Counted from the stretch's first letter, positions 18,938 to 28,926 are shown. The stretch: 64,000 nucleotides of DNA from Quinella sp. 2Q5 (GCA_015206785.1 JADEZQ010000009.1:1-64000); one strand, 5' to 3'. A program made the numbers and translations. Notes: generated from the letters alone by a model not told the origin.

Positions 18938-20083
18938 TTGAACACAATGACAACGCTTGAACCGTTCCCCGAAAGAATTTACGTAACGCGCCCGGTCTTC
19001 CCGACAATCGACGAAGTCACCGAGAAACTGCAAGACATCTGGCAATCGAAATGGCTGACGAACAACGGTCCGCAACACACCATGTTGGAACGGGAGCTGA
19101 CGGAATTCTTGCGCGTGCCGTGCCTGTCGCTGTTCAACAACGGAACGATTGCGCTGATGGTCGCCTGCCAAAGTCTGCGGCTTAGCGGAGAGGTCATCAC
19201 AACGCCGTTCACCTTCGCCGCCACGCCGCACGTTTTGAGCTGGAATAACATCACGCCGATTTTCTGCGACATCGACGCCGACACCATGAACATCGACGCC
19301 GACAAAATCGAATCAATGATAACGCCGCATACAACCGCAATCCTCGCTGTTCATGTCTTCGGCACGCCCTGCAACGTCGACAAGATTCAGGACGTCGCTG
19401 ACCGCTACGGGCTCAAGGTCGTCTATGACGCGGCGCATGCGTTCGGCGTGGAGATTGACGGGCGCGGCATCGGCACCTTCGGCGATATCTCCATGTTCAG
19501 CTTCCACGCCACGAAACTTTATCACACGCTCGAAGGCGGCGCGCTTGCAATGAACGACGTCAACGTCAAGCAACGGATTGACCTGCTGAAAAACTTCGGC
19601 ATCAAGAACGAGGAGGAAGTCGTCATGCCCGGCATCAACGGCAAGCTCGACGAAATTCGCGCTGCCATCGGGCGAATCATGCTCGGCTACGTGGAAGGCG
19701 AGAGGCTCAAGCGTCGACGGTTGCACGCGGTCTATGACGAAGAACTTGCCGGCGTCGACGGGCTGACGTTAATGCCGAAGACTGCCGCGGACGTGAAGCT
19801 GAATTGGCAGTATTACGTCGTGCGCGTGGACGAAAAAATTTTCGGCAGGTCGCGCGATTATGTCTACGACGAGCTGAGGAATTACAATGTCTTCGCGCGG
19901 AAATATTTCCATCCGTTGTGCAGCGAGTTCACCTGCTATCGTCAACTGAATTCGTCCGCCGTCGCCAATCTTCCGACAGCCAACGCCGTCGCCGGGCAGG
20001 TCTTGAGCTTGCCGATGTACGGTGCGCTTGCCGAAGACGACGTGCGAAAGATTTGCGCGCTCATCAAAAGTTTTCGTCGCTAA
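18938..20083 (+). CDS. DegT/DnrJ/EryC1/StrS-family PLP aminotransferase
   Basis: WLTNNGPQHTMLERELTEFL...SLFNNGTIALMVA...VITTPFTFAATPHVL...VVYDAAHAFGVEIDGRGIGTFGDISMFSFHATKLYHTLEGGAL. Confidence 0.93.
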   Translation: MNTMTTLEPFPERIYVTRPVFPTIDEVTEKLQDIWQSKWLTNNGPQHTMLERELTEFLRVPCLSLFNNGTIALMVACQSLRLSGEVITTPFTFAATPHVLSWNNITPIFCDIDADTMNIDADKIESMITPHTTAILAVHVFGTPCNVDKIQDVADRYGLKVVYDAAHAFGVEIDGRGIGTFGDISMFSFHATKLYHTLEGGALAMNDVNVKQRIDLLKNFGIKNEEEVVMPGINGKLDEIRAAIGRIMLGYVEGERLKRRRLHAVYDEELAGVDGLTLMPKTAADVKLNWQYYVVRVDEKIFGRSRDYVYDELRNYNVFARKYFHPLCSEFTCYRQLNSSAVANLPTANAVAGQVLSLPMYGALAEDDVRKICALIKSFRR

Positions 20084-20092
20084 GGAGGAGCA

Positions 20093-20398
20093 ATGACTCA
20101 CGACATCAACGTTTACATCTTGATTGCCAGCGCGGTGACGTTGGCGATAAAAATTCTGCCGCTGACTCTGATTCGCCGCGAGATCAAGAATGTGACGGTG
20201 CGTTCGTTCCTGCACTACGTCCCTTACGTCACGCTGGCGGTGATGACTTTCCCCGCGATAGTTCACGCCACGCAGTCGCCGATATCGGGCGCGGCGGCTC
20301 TGGTGGCGGGCATCGTCGCGGCATGGTTCGGCGCAAGCCTGTTCAAGGTCGCGGTGCTGTGTTGCTCGGTCGTCTTCGTCACGGAAATGTTCATTTGA
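20093..20398 (+). CDS. azlD: AzlD-family branched-chain amino acid transport protein
   Basis: ~101 aa, four predicted TM segments; IKILPLTLIRREIKN...FLHYVPYVTLAVMTFPAI pattern typical of AzlD. Confidence 0.75.
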   Translation: MTHDINVYILIASAVTLAIKILPLTLIRREIKNVTVRSFLHYVPYVTLAVMTFPAIVHATQSPISGAAALVAGIVAAWFGASLFKVAVLCCSVVFVTEMFI

Positions 20399-20427
20399 GC
20401 GCAAAAAAAATAACCGCCTTGCAAGCG

Positions 20428-21441
20428 TCAATCGATAATCGCGCCGCCGATAACTTCGTCGCCGTCGTAGAAGACAATCGACTGCCCCGGCGTGACTGCG
20501 CGTTGAGGGTCGGTGAAGGTGACGCGCAAATTTTTTTCAACGGTGCATTCGGCGGGCTTTGAGCCGTAACGAATCTTCGCGTGCAAAATTTTCGGCAAGG
20601 TCGGCTCATAAATCCAATGGACGTCGCCGGCAGTCAAGGTCGTGGTGAAAAGTTCATCGCCCTCGCCGACGACGACTTGACGGTTGGCAACGTCGAGGCG
20701 GGTGACGTAGAGCGGGTGAGAGTGGGCAATGCCGAGCCCGCGGCGTTGACCGATGGTGTAGCCGCAGACGCCGCAGTGTTGTCCGAGAATTTTTCCGTCA
20801 GCGTCGACGATTGAACCCGCCCTAAGAGCTTCGGCGTCGGGTGCACGGTCAGCAATGAAGCGGCGGTAATCGTCGTCGGGCACAAAGCAAATCTCTTGGC
20901 TGTCGGACTTGTGAGCGGTCGGCAAATTTTTTTCGGCTGCCAATCGTCTGACGTCGTCCTTGGAAAAATTTCCGAGCGGCAAAAGAATTCGCGCGAGCTT
21001 GTCGGGCGTGAGGTTGTAGAGCACGTACGATTGATCCTTGCCAACATCTTTGGCACGCTTGAGCCGGAACCTTGAGCCCTCATTGACGACGCGAGCATAA
21101 TGACCGGTCGCCAGGAAGTGAGCACCGAGGCTCGTTGCGAAGTCGAACAGTGCGCCGAATTTTATTTCGCGGTTGCAACGGACGCAGGGATTGGGCGTGC
21201 GCCCGCGCAGATACTCCGCGACGAAATAGTCAACGACCTCACGGCGGAAGGCGGAGCGCATGTCCACGACGTGATGACGAATGCCGAGGGTTTCGCATAC
21301 ATTTCGGGCGTCGTCAAAATTTTGCGCGTCGTCGAGCTGCATGGTCACGCCCTCGACGTCGAAGCCTCCTTCCAACAAAAGAGCCGCGGTCAACGAGCTG
21401 TCAACGCCTCCGCTCATTGCCGCGGCAACTTTAAACTTCAT
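20428..21441 (-). CDS. mnmA: tRNA-specific 2-thiouridylase
   Basis: MKFKVAAAMSGGVDSSLTAALLLEGGFDVEGVTMQL...TPNPCVRCNREIKFGALFDFA...CGVCGYTIGQRRGLGIA. ORF-track start at 21582 extends into a repeat; 21441 ATG preferred. Confidence 0.95.
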   Translation of the reverse strand: MKFKVAAAMSGGVDSSLTAALLLEGGFDVEGVTMQLDDAQNFDDARNVCETLGIRHHVVDMRSAFRREVVDYFVAEYLRGRTPNPCVRCNREIKFGALFDFATSLGAHFLATGHYARVVNEGSRFRLKRAKDVGKDQSYVLYNLTPDKLARILLPLGNFSKDDVRRLAAEKNLPTAHKSDSQEICFVPDDDYRRFIADRAPDAEALRAGSIVDADGKILGQHCGVCGYTIGQRRGLGIAHSHPLYVTRLDVANRQVVVGEGDELFTTTLTAGDVHWIYEPTLPKILHAKIRYGSKPAECTVEKNLRVTFTDPQRAVTPGQSIVFYDGDEVIGGAIID

Positions 21442-21470
21442 GTTGATGCCTCCAATACGATGACGCTTGA

Positions 21471-21690
21471 GGCCGACGTGATGTCGGCCCGCCGCCGTAT
21501 GACGACCAAGGATGGCGTCATAGGCGGCACGAGCGGTTTCGGGTAGCGCGGACGTTTCGTTGGTAGACGGTATCCGCCCCACGCGCAGTGGCGAGTTTCT
21601 TTGCTACTTTCTTTCCTCGGTGAAAGAAAGTAGAACACGAAACATCAAAGTAGATCACAAAACATCAAAGTAGATCCTGAACGTCAAAGC
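21471..21690. repeat. Multi-hairpin intergenic repeat, subfamily 2 (copy D) with terminal ~20-bp micro-repeats
   Basis: ggccgacgtgatgtcggcccgccgccgtatgacgaccaaggatggcgtcataggcggc...ctactttctttcctcggtgaaagaaagtag then (acgaaacatcaaagtagatc)(acaaaacatcaaagtagatc); near-identical to 48301-48490. Confidence 0.9.
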
Positions 21691-21706
21691 GAATGATAAA
21701 CCCGAT

Positions 21707-22987
21707 TTACGCACGAGCAGGAGCAGGCGCGGCGGGCTTAGGCGTCTCATAAATATCAGTGTGCAGATATTCGCTCTTGATGACGTCGTCGCCATTATAC
21801 CAGAGCCGATAAAGCGAATTGCCGTCGAGCACGACAGAGATATCCGCGCCGCCCAGGTCTGCCTTCGTGCCGAGGACGTAGACGCTGATAGTTGAGCCGT
21901 AAGCCTCGGCGATGAGATAAACATTATGCGGCAGGTCGTTGCGGAATTTGAAATCAATCTGCCCGTCGGCAACGGTGGCGTCGCGCCCATAACCGATATA
22001 CGACGATTGGAAATAATGCGGCGTGCGTTCGGTCGGCGTCAAGCCCGCGAGCAACACTGCGTTATACAGCGTGGAGCTGACCTGACAGACCCCGCCGCCA
22101 TAGTCAATGTCCGCCTTTCCGTTGATGATGACGCCCGCCATCTTGTAGCCCTTGTCCCAGGTGCGTTCGCCAACTGTGTCGTTGAAAGAGAATGTCCACG
22201 AGGGACGGACGATTTTGTTGCTGATGGAATTGGCCGCGAGCCAGATATTGTCGCCGCGGTCGCCGGGATAATAATAAGTGCTGTAAGTTCCGAGGATCGA
22301 ATCGATTGCCGCGATGTCTTCGGTGGTGATGAACGGGGCAACGTCTTCGGGCTCAAGGTCGATGACGCCGCGGGGCAGGTCCAGCGTCGTCAAGGGTTCG
22401 TTCAAACTTGCGGCGAGCTTTTCGACGTTGAGCTTCTTGCCGATGACGCCGGGAAATTTTTCGACGACGTTGCCGTCAGCAATCTTGCACAGCGCGTTGA
22501 CGGGGTCGCGGTTGACTTTGGCGGCGATGGCGTTGAGTTTCTCGTTGAGCAACGCGGCATCATATTGCGCGGTGATGTGGACGTTGCGGCCGTTGAGGAA
22601 GCAGCGCACCTGTTCGTTGAAGTTGCCGACAGCCGAGCCGCCGCGCCCGTAGCCGAACGCCTCCTGAGCCGCCTTGTCGATTTGCGGGGTCAGAGCAATC
22701 TCTTCGGGCGTGACTTCAAACTCCTGCCCCTCGTAGCGGAAAGTGAGCGGGTGAATTTTTTGCGCGGCGATGTTGGTGAAAATTTTTTCCGCGCCGAACC
22801 TGTCGAGCCCGCCGATTGGTTGACCCTCAACACGCACGCCCGGGACGATTGTGTTTCCGTCCGCCACAGAATCCGAAATTGCCAACGTCCCCACGCCGAC
22901 GAAAGCCACCGTCGCCGCAGCGACAGCCGCGCCCTTCGTCGAGAGAAAATTTTTTAGGTTGAACTTTTGAACTTCCGAAGTCTCCAC
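21707..22987 (-). CDS. VanW-family protein (membrane-anchored)
   Basis: N-terminal TM; YYPGDRGDNIWLAANSISNKIVRPSWTFSFNDTVGERTWDKGYKMAGVIINGKADIDYGGGVCQVSSTLYNAVLLAGL: VanW signature. Confidence 0.88.
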   Translation of the reverse strand: METSEVQKFNLKNFLSTKGAAVAAATVAFVGVGTLAISDSVADGNTIVPGVRVEGQPIGGLDRFGAEKIFTNIAAQKIHPLTFRYEGQEFEVTPEEIALTPQIDKAAQEAFGYGRGGSAVGNFNEQVRCFLNGRNVHITAQYDAALLNEKLNAIAAKVNRDPVNALCKIADGNVVEKFPGVIGKKLNVEKLAASLNEPLTTLDLPRGVIDLEPEDVAPFITTEDIAAIDSILGTYSTYYYPGDRGDNIWLAANSISNKIVRPSWTFSFNDTVGERTWDKGYKMAGVIINGKADIDYGGGVCQVSSTLYNAVLLAGLTPTERTPHYFQSSYIGYGRDATVADGQIDFKFRNDLPHNVYLIAEAYGSTISVYVLGTKADLGGADISVVLDGNSLYRLWYNGDDVIKSEYLHTDIYETPKPAAPAPARA

Positions 22988-23042
22988 AAAAATTTCGCCT
23001 CCCTAATTTATCCACGCCATTATAACCGAGAAAATTTTTTTA

Positions 23043-26000
23043 TCAAACACTTTGCGCCAAAATGTCGGCGAGCTTGGCTTCGAACGCGCGGCAATACTTC
23101 ATCGGGTCGAGCGCGGCGGACTGCAAGAACATAGCGCGAAGATTTTTGTGCAGGGCGTCTAGGGTTTCGGTGTCGTTGGCTAAGGCGACGGCGGTTTGAA
23201 TGTAGGCTTCGACGCTGTTGACGGAAAGTTCGCCGAGCCCGATGCTGTTGAGGATGCTTTTGCCGAAGCGAGTGGAATGACGTTCGCCGAAGAAATTTAT
23301 GACGGGCACGCCCATATACAGCGCGTCGAGGGTCGTTGCGCCGCCGACGTAAGGGTAAGCGTCCAGAATGATGTCCACCGCGCTGATGGCACCGAAATAA
23401 TCATGCACGGCGGGGCGAATGGTCACGCGTTCCATGTCGCAGCCGATGGACTTCATCTTGTCGAAGAGGACGTCGACTGTGCGGTTGCTGATGAATTCTT
23501 GCGCACGCATCAAAAGTTTGGCATTCGGCACGCGGCGCAAGATTTCAGCCCAGATGGCTAGCATGTCGTCGTTGATTTTCATGTAGCGGCAGATGGTGCC
23601 GAAGGTGACGTAGCCGTTGCTCAGGCAGGGTGCACCCGTCGCGGCGGGCAAATCTTCGCGGCGGGCGTAGCTGAACTGCGCGGGCATGTACAAAAGTTTC
23701 TCGGCGAAAAATTTTTCGTGCTCACCAGGCGGATCGAGAACGTCGTCGGTGATGAAATAGTCGACGTCGCTGAGCCCAGTCGTCGACATGTAACCGATGC
23801 CGCTGATTTGCACGGGCGCGGGTCGATGAGCCAGAGCCCCCAAGCCGTTGTAGCCGGTGTGCCCCGCCAAATCAATGGCGACGTCAATTTCATCAGCGAA
23901 AATTTTTTCGGCAAGCTCCTCGTCCGTCAAGCTCTGCACGTCAACGAAATGTTCAACGCCGCGCCGATAAAATTCCGTGAACTCGTCATCTTCGGGGTTG
24001 CGGCTGTAGCAGGTGACTTCGAACTTTGCGCGGTCGTGGCAGCTGACGAAGCCGAAGACTACGGCGAACGCCGCGTGCTTGCGAAAATCCCCGCTGATGT
24101 AGCCGATGCGAATGCGTTCGTGGTGATGACGGCGGGGCGTGAACTTTTCCACGTCGCCAAAAATTTTCCCGTAATCGAAATGCGGCGCAGTCAGCTCCTC
24201 GCTCGAAAGATCCAGGAAGTGCAAACTCAACAGCACAGAATCGAAGAGTTCACGCCGCCGCGAAGGCTTCTGCGCCAGCTCAAACGCCCGCTCGTAATTC
24301 TGCACCGCCTCCACGTGATGACCGTTGTTCTGCGCGTACTTGGCAAGCTTGGCGTGGAACTCGGCGAGGATGTCCGCGGAAAAATTTTCAACCTCGCCCG
24401 AAGCGTACAGATGATCAATCGCCGCGCGAATGTTTTCGTAGGCACCGATGTTGTCGTCGAGATTGAAGCGGCGGTCGGCTATGGTGACGAGAAGTTTGGT
24501 GTCGCGCACGGCGTCGACGCTCGCGGCAAGCTCGGCGAAGTAGAGCGTGCGCTTGAAGTCGACGCGATTGAAGCGACTTTTGCCGGGCTTGACTTCCAGC
24601 GACAGATACAACGACGCCCGCCGATAAAATTCTCGCGCCTCGGCAATCGTCAACGGCGGCGGCTCCTGCGGGAAGATGGGCAACGGTTTCTTATCGACGT
24701 ACGCGCGGAAAATTTTTTCGTACGCCTGCTCAATCTCGCCCATGTAAATCGCGTCGTTCATCACGGGCGACTCTTCCATCCGCCGCCGCAAAGTCAAATG
24801 CAACTCGCGAAGGCGTTGGCGGTCGTTGGCAAGGGCGACGGCTTTGGCAACGTATTCGTCCGCACTGAAGGCGCAAAAATCTTCCAGCCCCATGTTCATC
24901 AGCAACGAATAGCCGAAGCGCGAATTGTGCCGTTCGCCGACGAGAGTGATGACGGGCGCACCCATGTACAGCGCGTCGCAGGTGGTGCCGCCGCCGGGAT
25001 AGGGGAAGGTGTCCAGCGCGATGTCGACGCGTTCATAGCAACGGACGTAGTCAATCTCATCAGGCTCGCAGGTCACGCGGTCGAGATCAATTCCCGCCGC
25101 ACGCATTCGTTCACGAGCACGATTCCCGCCGAAATTTTCACGGAAGACGGCGGCTTTGAGATACAGGCGGCTGTTGGGAACGGCGTCCAAGATTTTCGCC
25201 CACAACGTCAACATCTTGTCGGTAACCTTGCAGAAATTGTTGAAGCTGCCGAACGTGACGAAACCGTTGGCGACGCACGGCGCGGGCGTCACGTGATGAG
25301 AGGCGTCGTGCCAGACGTAGCAGAAGTGGCTGTGTTGCAGGCGCAGAATTTTTTCGGTGAAGAACTTTTCGTTGAGCCCTTCGGGGTCGGTGAACTTGTC
25401 GGCGATGAAGTAATCGACGGTATCAAGTCCGGTTGTCGACATGTAGCCGATGCCGCTGATTTGAATGGGCGCGGGCTTATACGCCAGCACGTCCAATGAA
25501 TTGTTGCCCGTGTGCCCCGCCAGGTCGACGAGGATATCAATTTCGTCGGCGAGGATTTGGTCGGCAACGGTGCGTGCGGTTTTGTCGAGGATATCGCGGA
25601 AGCCGTCAACATTGGCGGCGAACTGTCGGGTGATGTGGTCGGCGGCGTTGTTGGCATAGATGAAGACTTCGAAGCGCGTCTTGTCGTAGCTGGTAAAGAA
25701 GTGTGCGCTGAAGAAGGCGACGACGTGGAAGCGGACGTCGGGGGAGATGTAGCCGATGCGGATTTTTTTGTGGCGGGCGTGACGGGCGCGGTTGTGTTTG
25801 AAGCGGGGAATGTGCGCCAGAAGTTTTCCGAAGCCACGTGCCGCGTCGAACAGCTCTTCGCGGGTGACGGGCAGGTTGTGCAGGTTGAACAGGAAGTTGC
25901 CGTATTCTTCGCGGCGAATGTTCTCTGCCTGAGCATATTGAGCCGTGCCGACAAGCGAGCTGATATCTTGCAGGGCGTTGGCTCTGTAATACTCGATTGC

Positions 26001-27440
26001 CTTCGCCACGTTGCCCGTCAAACGATACGTCTGCCCCAAGACGTTGCGGGTGATCATCGTCGAAACCAAGTCTCCGCCGCCATGAGCCAGCGACCGCTCG
26101 GCGAAACGAATGCATTCAATTTGGTTGCCGCGCAAATGCCACACACGCGCCCGCAACATCAGCCGCAGAGCCGACGGCGGAAAATTTTTCTCCAGCCACG
26201 TGACGACTTCGTCCGCCGCGTCTGCCATGCGGTAATCGATGTAGAGCGTGGCAATTCGTTCGAGGGGCTCAGGGTCTTCGGGCTTGAGCGCGAAAATTTT
26301 TTCAGCCGTGCGCAAGAGCCGTTCCTTGTCGTGGAAAAGTTCGCGAACCTGAATCAGCTCCGCCGTCAGCTCGGAAATTTTGCGGCGTCTCTCGTCGGGC
26401 GTGAGCGGAATTTTTTCCGACCACTCGTCGATAAGTTTGCGCGCGCGAATTTGTTCTTCCTCGGTGAACGTCGACGGCTCGAACCTTTCAGCACCGCTCG
26501 TCACTTCAGCCAGAGCACGGCGCATTTCGTTCACGGCGGCGCGAAAATCTCCACGCTCGGCAAAAATTTCTGCAAGGCTCGCGGCAAATTCGGGCACGTG
26601 CGGATAATCGGCGACGGCTTCCTTCAAACGAGCGATGTAATCTTCGCGGCGGGCTGAATCCTTCGACAGGACGTCGAGCAAAATTTTCAGCGGGCGCGTC
26701 GACAGGCTGTGTCCAATCGTCTCGACATGCAACCGCGCAAATTTCTCGGCGTTGACCAAATCGCCCAAACCGTAGTAGCAATCGGCAAGGTAAGCGTAAG
26801 TTCGTTCGGGCTTGTCGGAAGTCGTCAGCTCGTCGAGCAGGAGCTTGAGGTTGCGTTCAAATTTGGCGCGGACAATCGTCGACGAATAGCCCGTGTGCCA
26901 AAGCGTCAACATCTCGGCGGGAATCATGGCAACGTTCGTCAAAGGCTCGTCGCCGCGATAAATGGTCTCGTGGATTTTGCCGACGTAACGGACGTCCGCC
27001 TTGGCGAAGATTCTAAGCAACGGGCTCGCCTCGATGATTTTGTTGCCGTTGTCAGCGTCGACGTTGACCAGATGAACGAACAGCCCCGCGAAATTTTTTG
27101 CACGGGCAAGCTTTATGGCTCGGCGCAGATTCTTTGCGGTGTCGTTGACAAAAAACTCGTCGGCATCAAGGAAGACAATCCAATTGCCGGTTGCTTCGCG
27201 CAGGGCGACATTGCGCGGCGTGGAGAAGTCGTCTTGCCAGGGTTCATGAAAAATCCTCGCGCCAAATTCCTCGGCGACGGCAACGGTGCCATCAACCGAA
27301 CCGGTATCGACCACGATGATTTCGTCGACATGCCCCGCCAAACTTTCCAGCGAACGGCGCAAATCGTCCGCGGCGTCGCGAACCATATAGCACGCAGAAA
27401 TTTTCAACCTGTCGACCGTCTTTGCCTTGCGCTTGACCAA
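23043..27440 (-). CDS. Giant glycosyltransferase: N-terminal GT2 domain plus TPR region and two SPINDLY/OGT-like (GT41-type) modules
   Basis: GT2: LKISACYMVRDAADDLRRSLESLAGHVDEIIVVDTGSVDGT...FLDADEFF. Two OGT modules, RIGYISPDVRFH... with QISGIGYMSTTGLDTVDYFIAD, and RIGYISGDFRKHA... with QISGIGYMSTTGLSDVDYFITD, each ending in GGTTCDALYMGAPVITL / GGATTLDALYMGVPVINF. Likely TTG start near 27440. Confidence 0.88.
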   Translation of the reverse strand: MVKRKAKTVDRLKISACYMVRDAADDLRRSLESLAGHVDEIIVVDTGSVDGTVAVAEEFGARIFHEPWQDDFSTPRNVALREATGNWIVFLDADEFFVNDTAKNLRRAIKLARAKNFAGLFVHLVNVDADNGNKIIEASPLLRIFAKADVRYVGKIHETIYRGDEPLTNVAMIPAEMLTLWHTGYSSTIVRAKFERNLKLLLDELTTSDKPERTYAYLADCYYGLGDLVNAEKFARLHVETIGHSLSTRPLKILLDVLSKDSARREDYIARLKEAVADYPHVPEFAASLAEIFAERGDFRAAVNEMRRALAEVTSGAERFEPSTFTEEEQIRARKLIDEWSEKIPLTPDERRRKISELTAELIQVRELFHDKERLLRTAEKIFALKPEDPEPLERIATLYIDYRMADAADEVVTWLEKNFPPSALRLMLRARVWHLRGNQIECIRFAERSLAHGGGDLVSTMITRNVLGQTYRLTGNVAKAIEYYRANALQDISSLVGTAQYAQAENIRREEYGNFLFNLHNLPVTREELFDAARGFGKLLAHIPRFKHNRARHARHKKIRIGYISPDVRFHVVAFFSAHFFTSYDKTRFEVFIYANNAADHITRQFAANVDGFRDILDKTARTVADQILADEIDILVDLAGHTGNNSLDVLAYKPAPIQISGIGYMSTTGLDTVDYFIADKFTDPEGLNEKFFTEKILRLQHSHFCYVWHDASHHVTPAPCVANGFVTFGSFNNFCKVTDKMLTLWAKILDAVPNSRLYLKAAVFRENFGGNRARERMRAAGIDLDRVTCEPDEIDYVRCYERVDIALDTFPYPGGGTTCDALYMGAPVITLVGERHNSRFGYSLLMNMGLEDFCAFSADEYVAKAVALANDRQRLRELHLTLRRRMEESPVMNDAIYMGEIEQAYEKIFRAYVDKKPLPIFPQEPPPLTIAEAREFYRRASLYLSLEVKPGKSRFNRVDFKRTLYFAELAASVDAVRDTKLLVTIADRRFNLDDNIGAYENIRAAIDHLYASGEVENFSADILAEFHAKLAKYAQNNGHHVEAVQNYERAFELAQKPSRRRELFDSVLLSLHFLDLSSEELTAPHFDYGKIFGDVEKFTPRRHHHERIRIGYISGDFRKHAAFAVVFGFVSCHDRAKFEVTCYSRNPEDDEFTEFYRRGVEHFVDVQSLTDEELAEKIFADEIDVAIDLAGHTGYNGLGALAHRPAPVQISGIGYMSTTGLSDVDYFITDDVLDPPGEHEKFFAEKLLYMPAQFSYARREDLPAATGAPCLSNGYVTFGTICRYMKINDDMLAIWAEILRRVPNAKLLMRAQEFISNRTVDVLFDKMKSIGCDMERVTIRPAVHDYFGAISAVDIILDAYPYVGGATTLDALYMGVPVINFFGERHSTRFGKSILNSIGLGELSVNSVEAYIQTAVALANDTETLDALHKNLRAMFLQSAALDPMKYCRAFEAKLADILAQSV

Positions 27441-27543
27441 AATGCTCCCGCCTCTCGTAAAAATTTTTCGCCGCCATTCTACTGCACGCAAAAAAAAATT
27501 TCCACAGCCGCCGCTCGACCGTGGACAAAAATTTTCTGCGCCG

Positions 27544-28926
27544 TCACAAACCTTTGGCGATGAATTCTTTCTGGTACTCGAAGCACTCGCCCGCAATGTC
27601 CTTGCTGAGAATCACCAGGCACAGCAGATTCGGTATCGCCATCAGACCGTTCATGGTGTCGGAGAAATTCCAGACGACGTCAAGCGTTTGCGTTGCGCCG
27701 ATGAACGTGATGAGGCTGAAGACGACGCGGTAGCCGATGATGACGGCGCGGTTGCTGACCAGATATTCCAGAGACTTTTCGCCGTAATATTCCCAACCGA
27801 GAATCGTCGAGTATGCGAACAGAGCCAGCGCGATTGAAACGATGTACTTTGCGCCTTCGCCGTAGACCGTGCTGAAAGCCAGAATCGTCAGCGGCGCACC
27901 GGAAACGAGCTTGCCCGTCGCGGGATCGATTGTGCCGAGGACGCCGCTGCTCGCGATGACCAGCCCCGTCAGGAAGCAGATGATCATTGTGTCGAAGAAG
28001 GTGCCCGTCATGTTGACGTAACCTTGACGCGAAGCGTGGTCGGTGCGAGCGGCAGCCGCAGCTATCGGCGCGGAACCCAAGCCCGCCTCGTTGCTGAAGA
28101 CGCCGCGTGCCACGCCCCAACGCATTGCCGTCAACATGCTGGCGATAATCGAACCGCCGACGCCGCCTGCGACAGCTTCCGTGCTGAACGCCATCTGGAA
28201 CATTGTAGCCAAACCGCCGGGCACGTTCTTGAAGTTGACGATGACAATTATCACCGTGAACAGAATGTAGAAGAACGCCATGCTCGGCACGATGAAGCTG
28301 GAGACCTTGCCGATGGATCGAACGCCGCGAATCAAAACCGCCATTGAGCACACGACCAAGATTACGCCCGTCATTTCGTTTGACCAGCCGAAGCTTGAGT
28401 TGAACGCGGAACTGATTGAGTTCGCTTGCGTCATGTTGCCTATGCCGAACGATGCACACACTGCAAACAGCGCGAACAGCGTCGCCATCACCTTGCCGAA
28501 GGTGCCGCCGATGCCGTTCTTCATTGCGTACATTGGACCGCCCGCCATCTCGCCGACGGAATTCGTTTCGCGATACTTGACGGCAAGGACAGATTCGGCG
28601 TATTTGGTCGACAAGCCGAACGCCGCGCTGATCCACATCCAAACAATCGCGCCCGGTCCGCCAAGAACCATTGCAGTCGCCACGCCGACGATGTTGCCCG
28701 TGCCGACCGTCGCGCTAAGTGCCGTCATCAGCGATTGGAACGGAGACAGGTCGCCTTCCTTGTCCGTCTTATGCAGCATAATCATTTTGATTGCGTACCA
28801 CAGATTTATCCACGGCAAAAACTTCAATCGAATCGTCAGGAAGATGCCCGTGCCGACAAGGAATGCCAGCATTATCGGTCCCCAGACGAAGTCGTTTACG
28901 TCAGTCAGCAGTTGCTCTAAATCCAT
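27544..28926 (-). CDS. Alanine/glycine:cation symporter (AGCS family)
   Basis: MDLEQLLTDVNDFVWGPIMLAFLVGTGIFLTIRLKFLPW...ALSATVGTGNIVGVATAMVLGGPGAIVWMWISAAFGLSTKYAE...GVARGVFSNEAGLGSAPIA. Confidence 0.95.
   Translation of the reverse strand: MDLEQLLTDVNDFVWGPIMLAFLVGTGIFLTIRLKFLPWINLWYAIKMIMLHKTDKEGDLSPFQSLMTALSATVGTGNIVGVATAMVLGGPGAIVWMWISAAFGLSTKYAESVLAVKYRETNSVGEMAGGPMYAMKNGIGGTFGKVMATLFALFAVCASFGIGNMTQANSISSAFNSSFGWSNEMTGVILVVCSMAVLIRGVRSIGKVSSFIVPSMAFFYILFTVIIVIVNFKNVPGGLATMFQMAFSTEAVAGGVGGSIIASMLTAMRWGVARGVFSNEAGLGSAPIAAAAARTDHASRQGYVNMTGTFFDTMIICFLTGLVIASSGVLGTIDPATGKLVSGAPLTILAFSTVYGEGAKYIVSIALALFAYSTILGWEYYGEKSLEYLVSNRAVIIGYRVVFSLITFIGATQTLDVVWNFSDTMNGLMAIPNLLCLVILSKDIAGECFEYQKEFIAKGL

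Noticed and set aside
23718-25499. 593-aa plus-strand ORF opposite the giant glycosyltransferase
   Set aside because: Shadow ORF on the antisense strand; the real coding strand has clear GT41 motifs.
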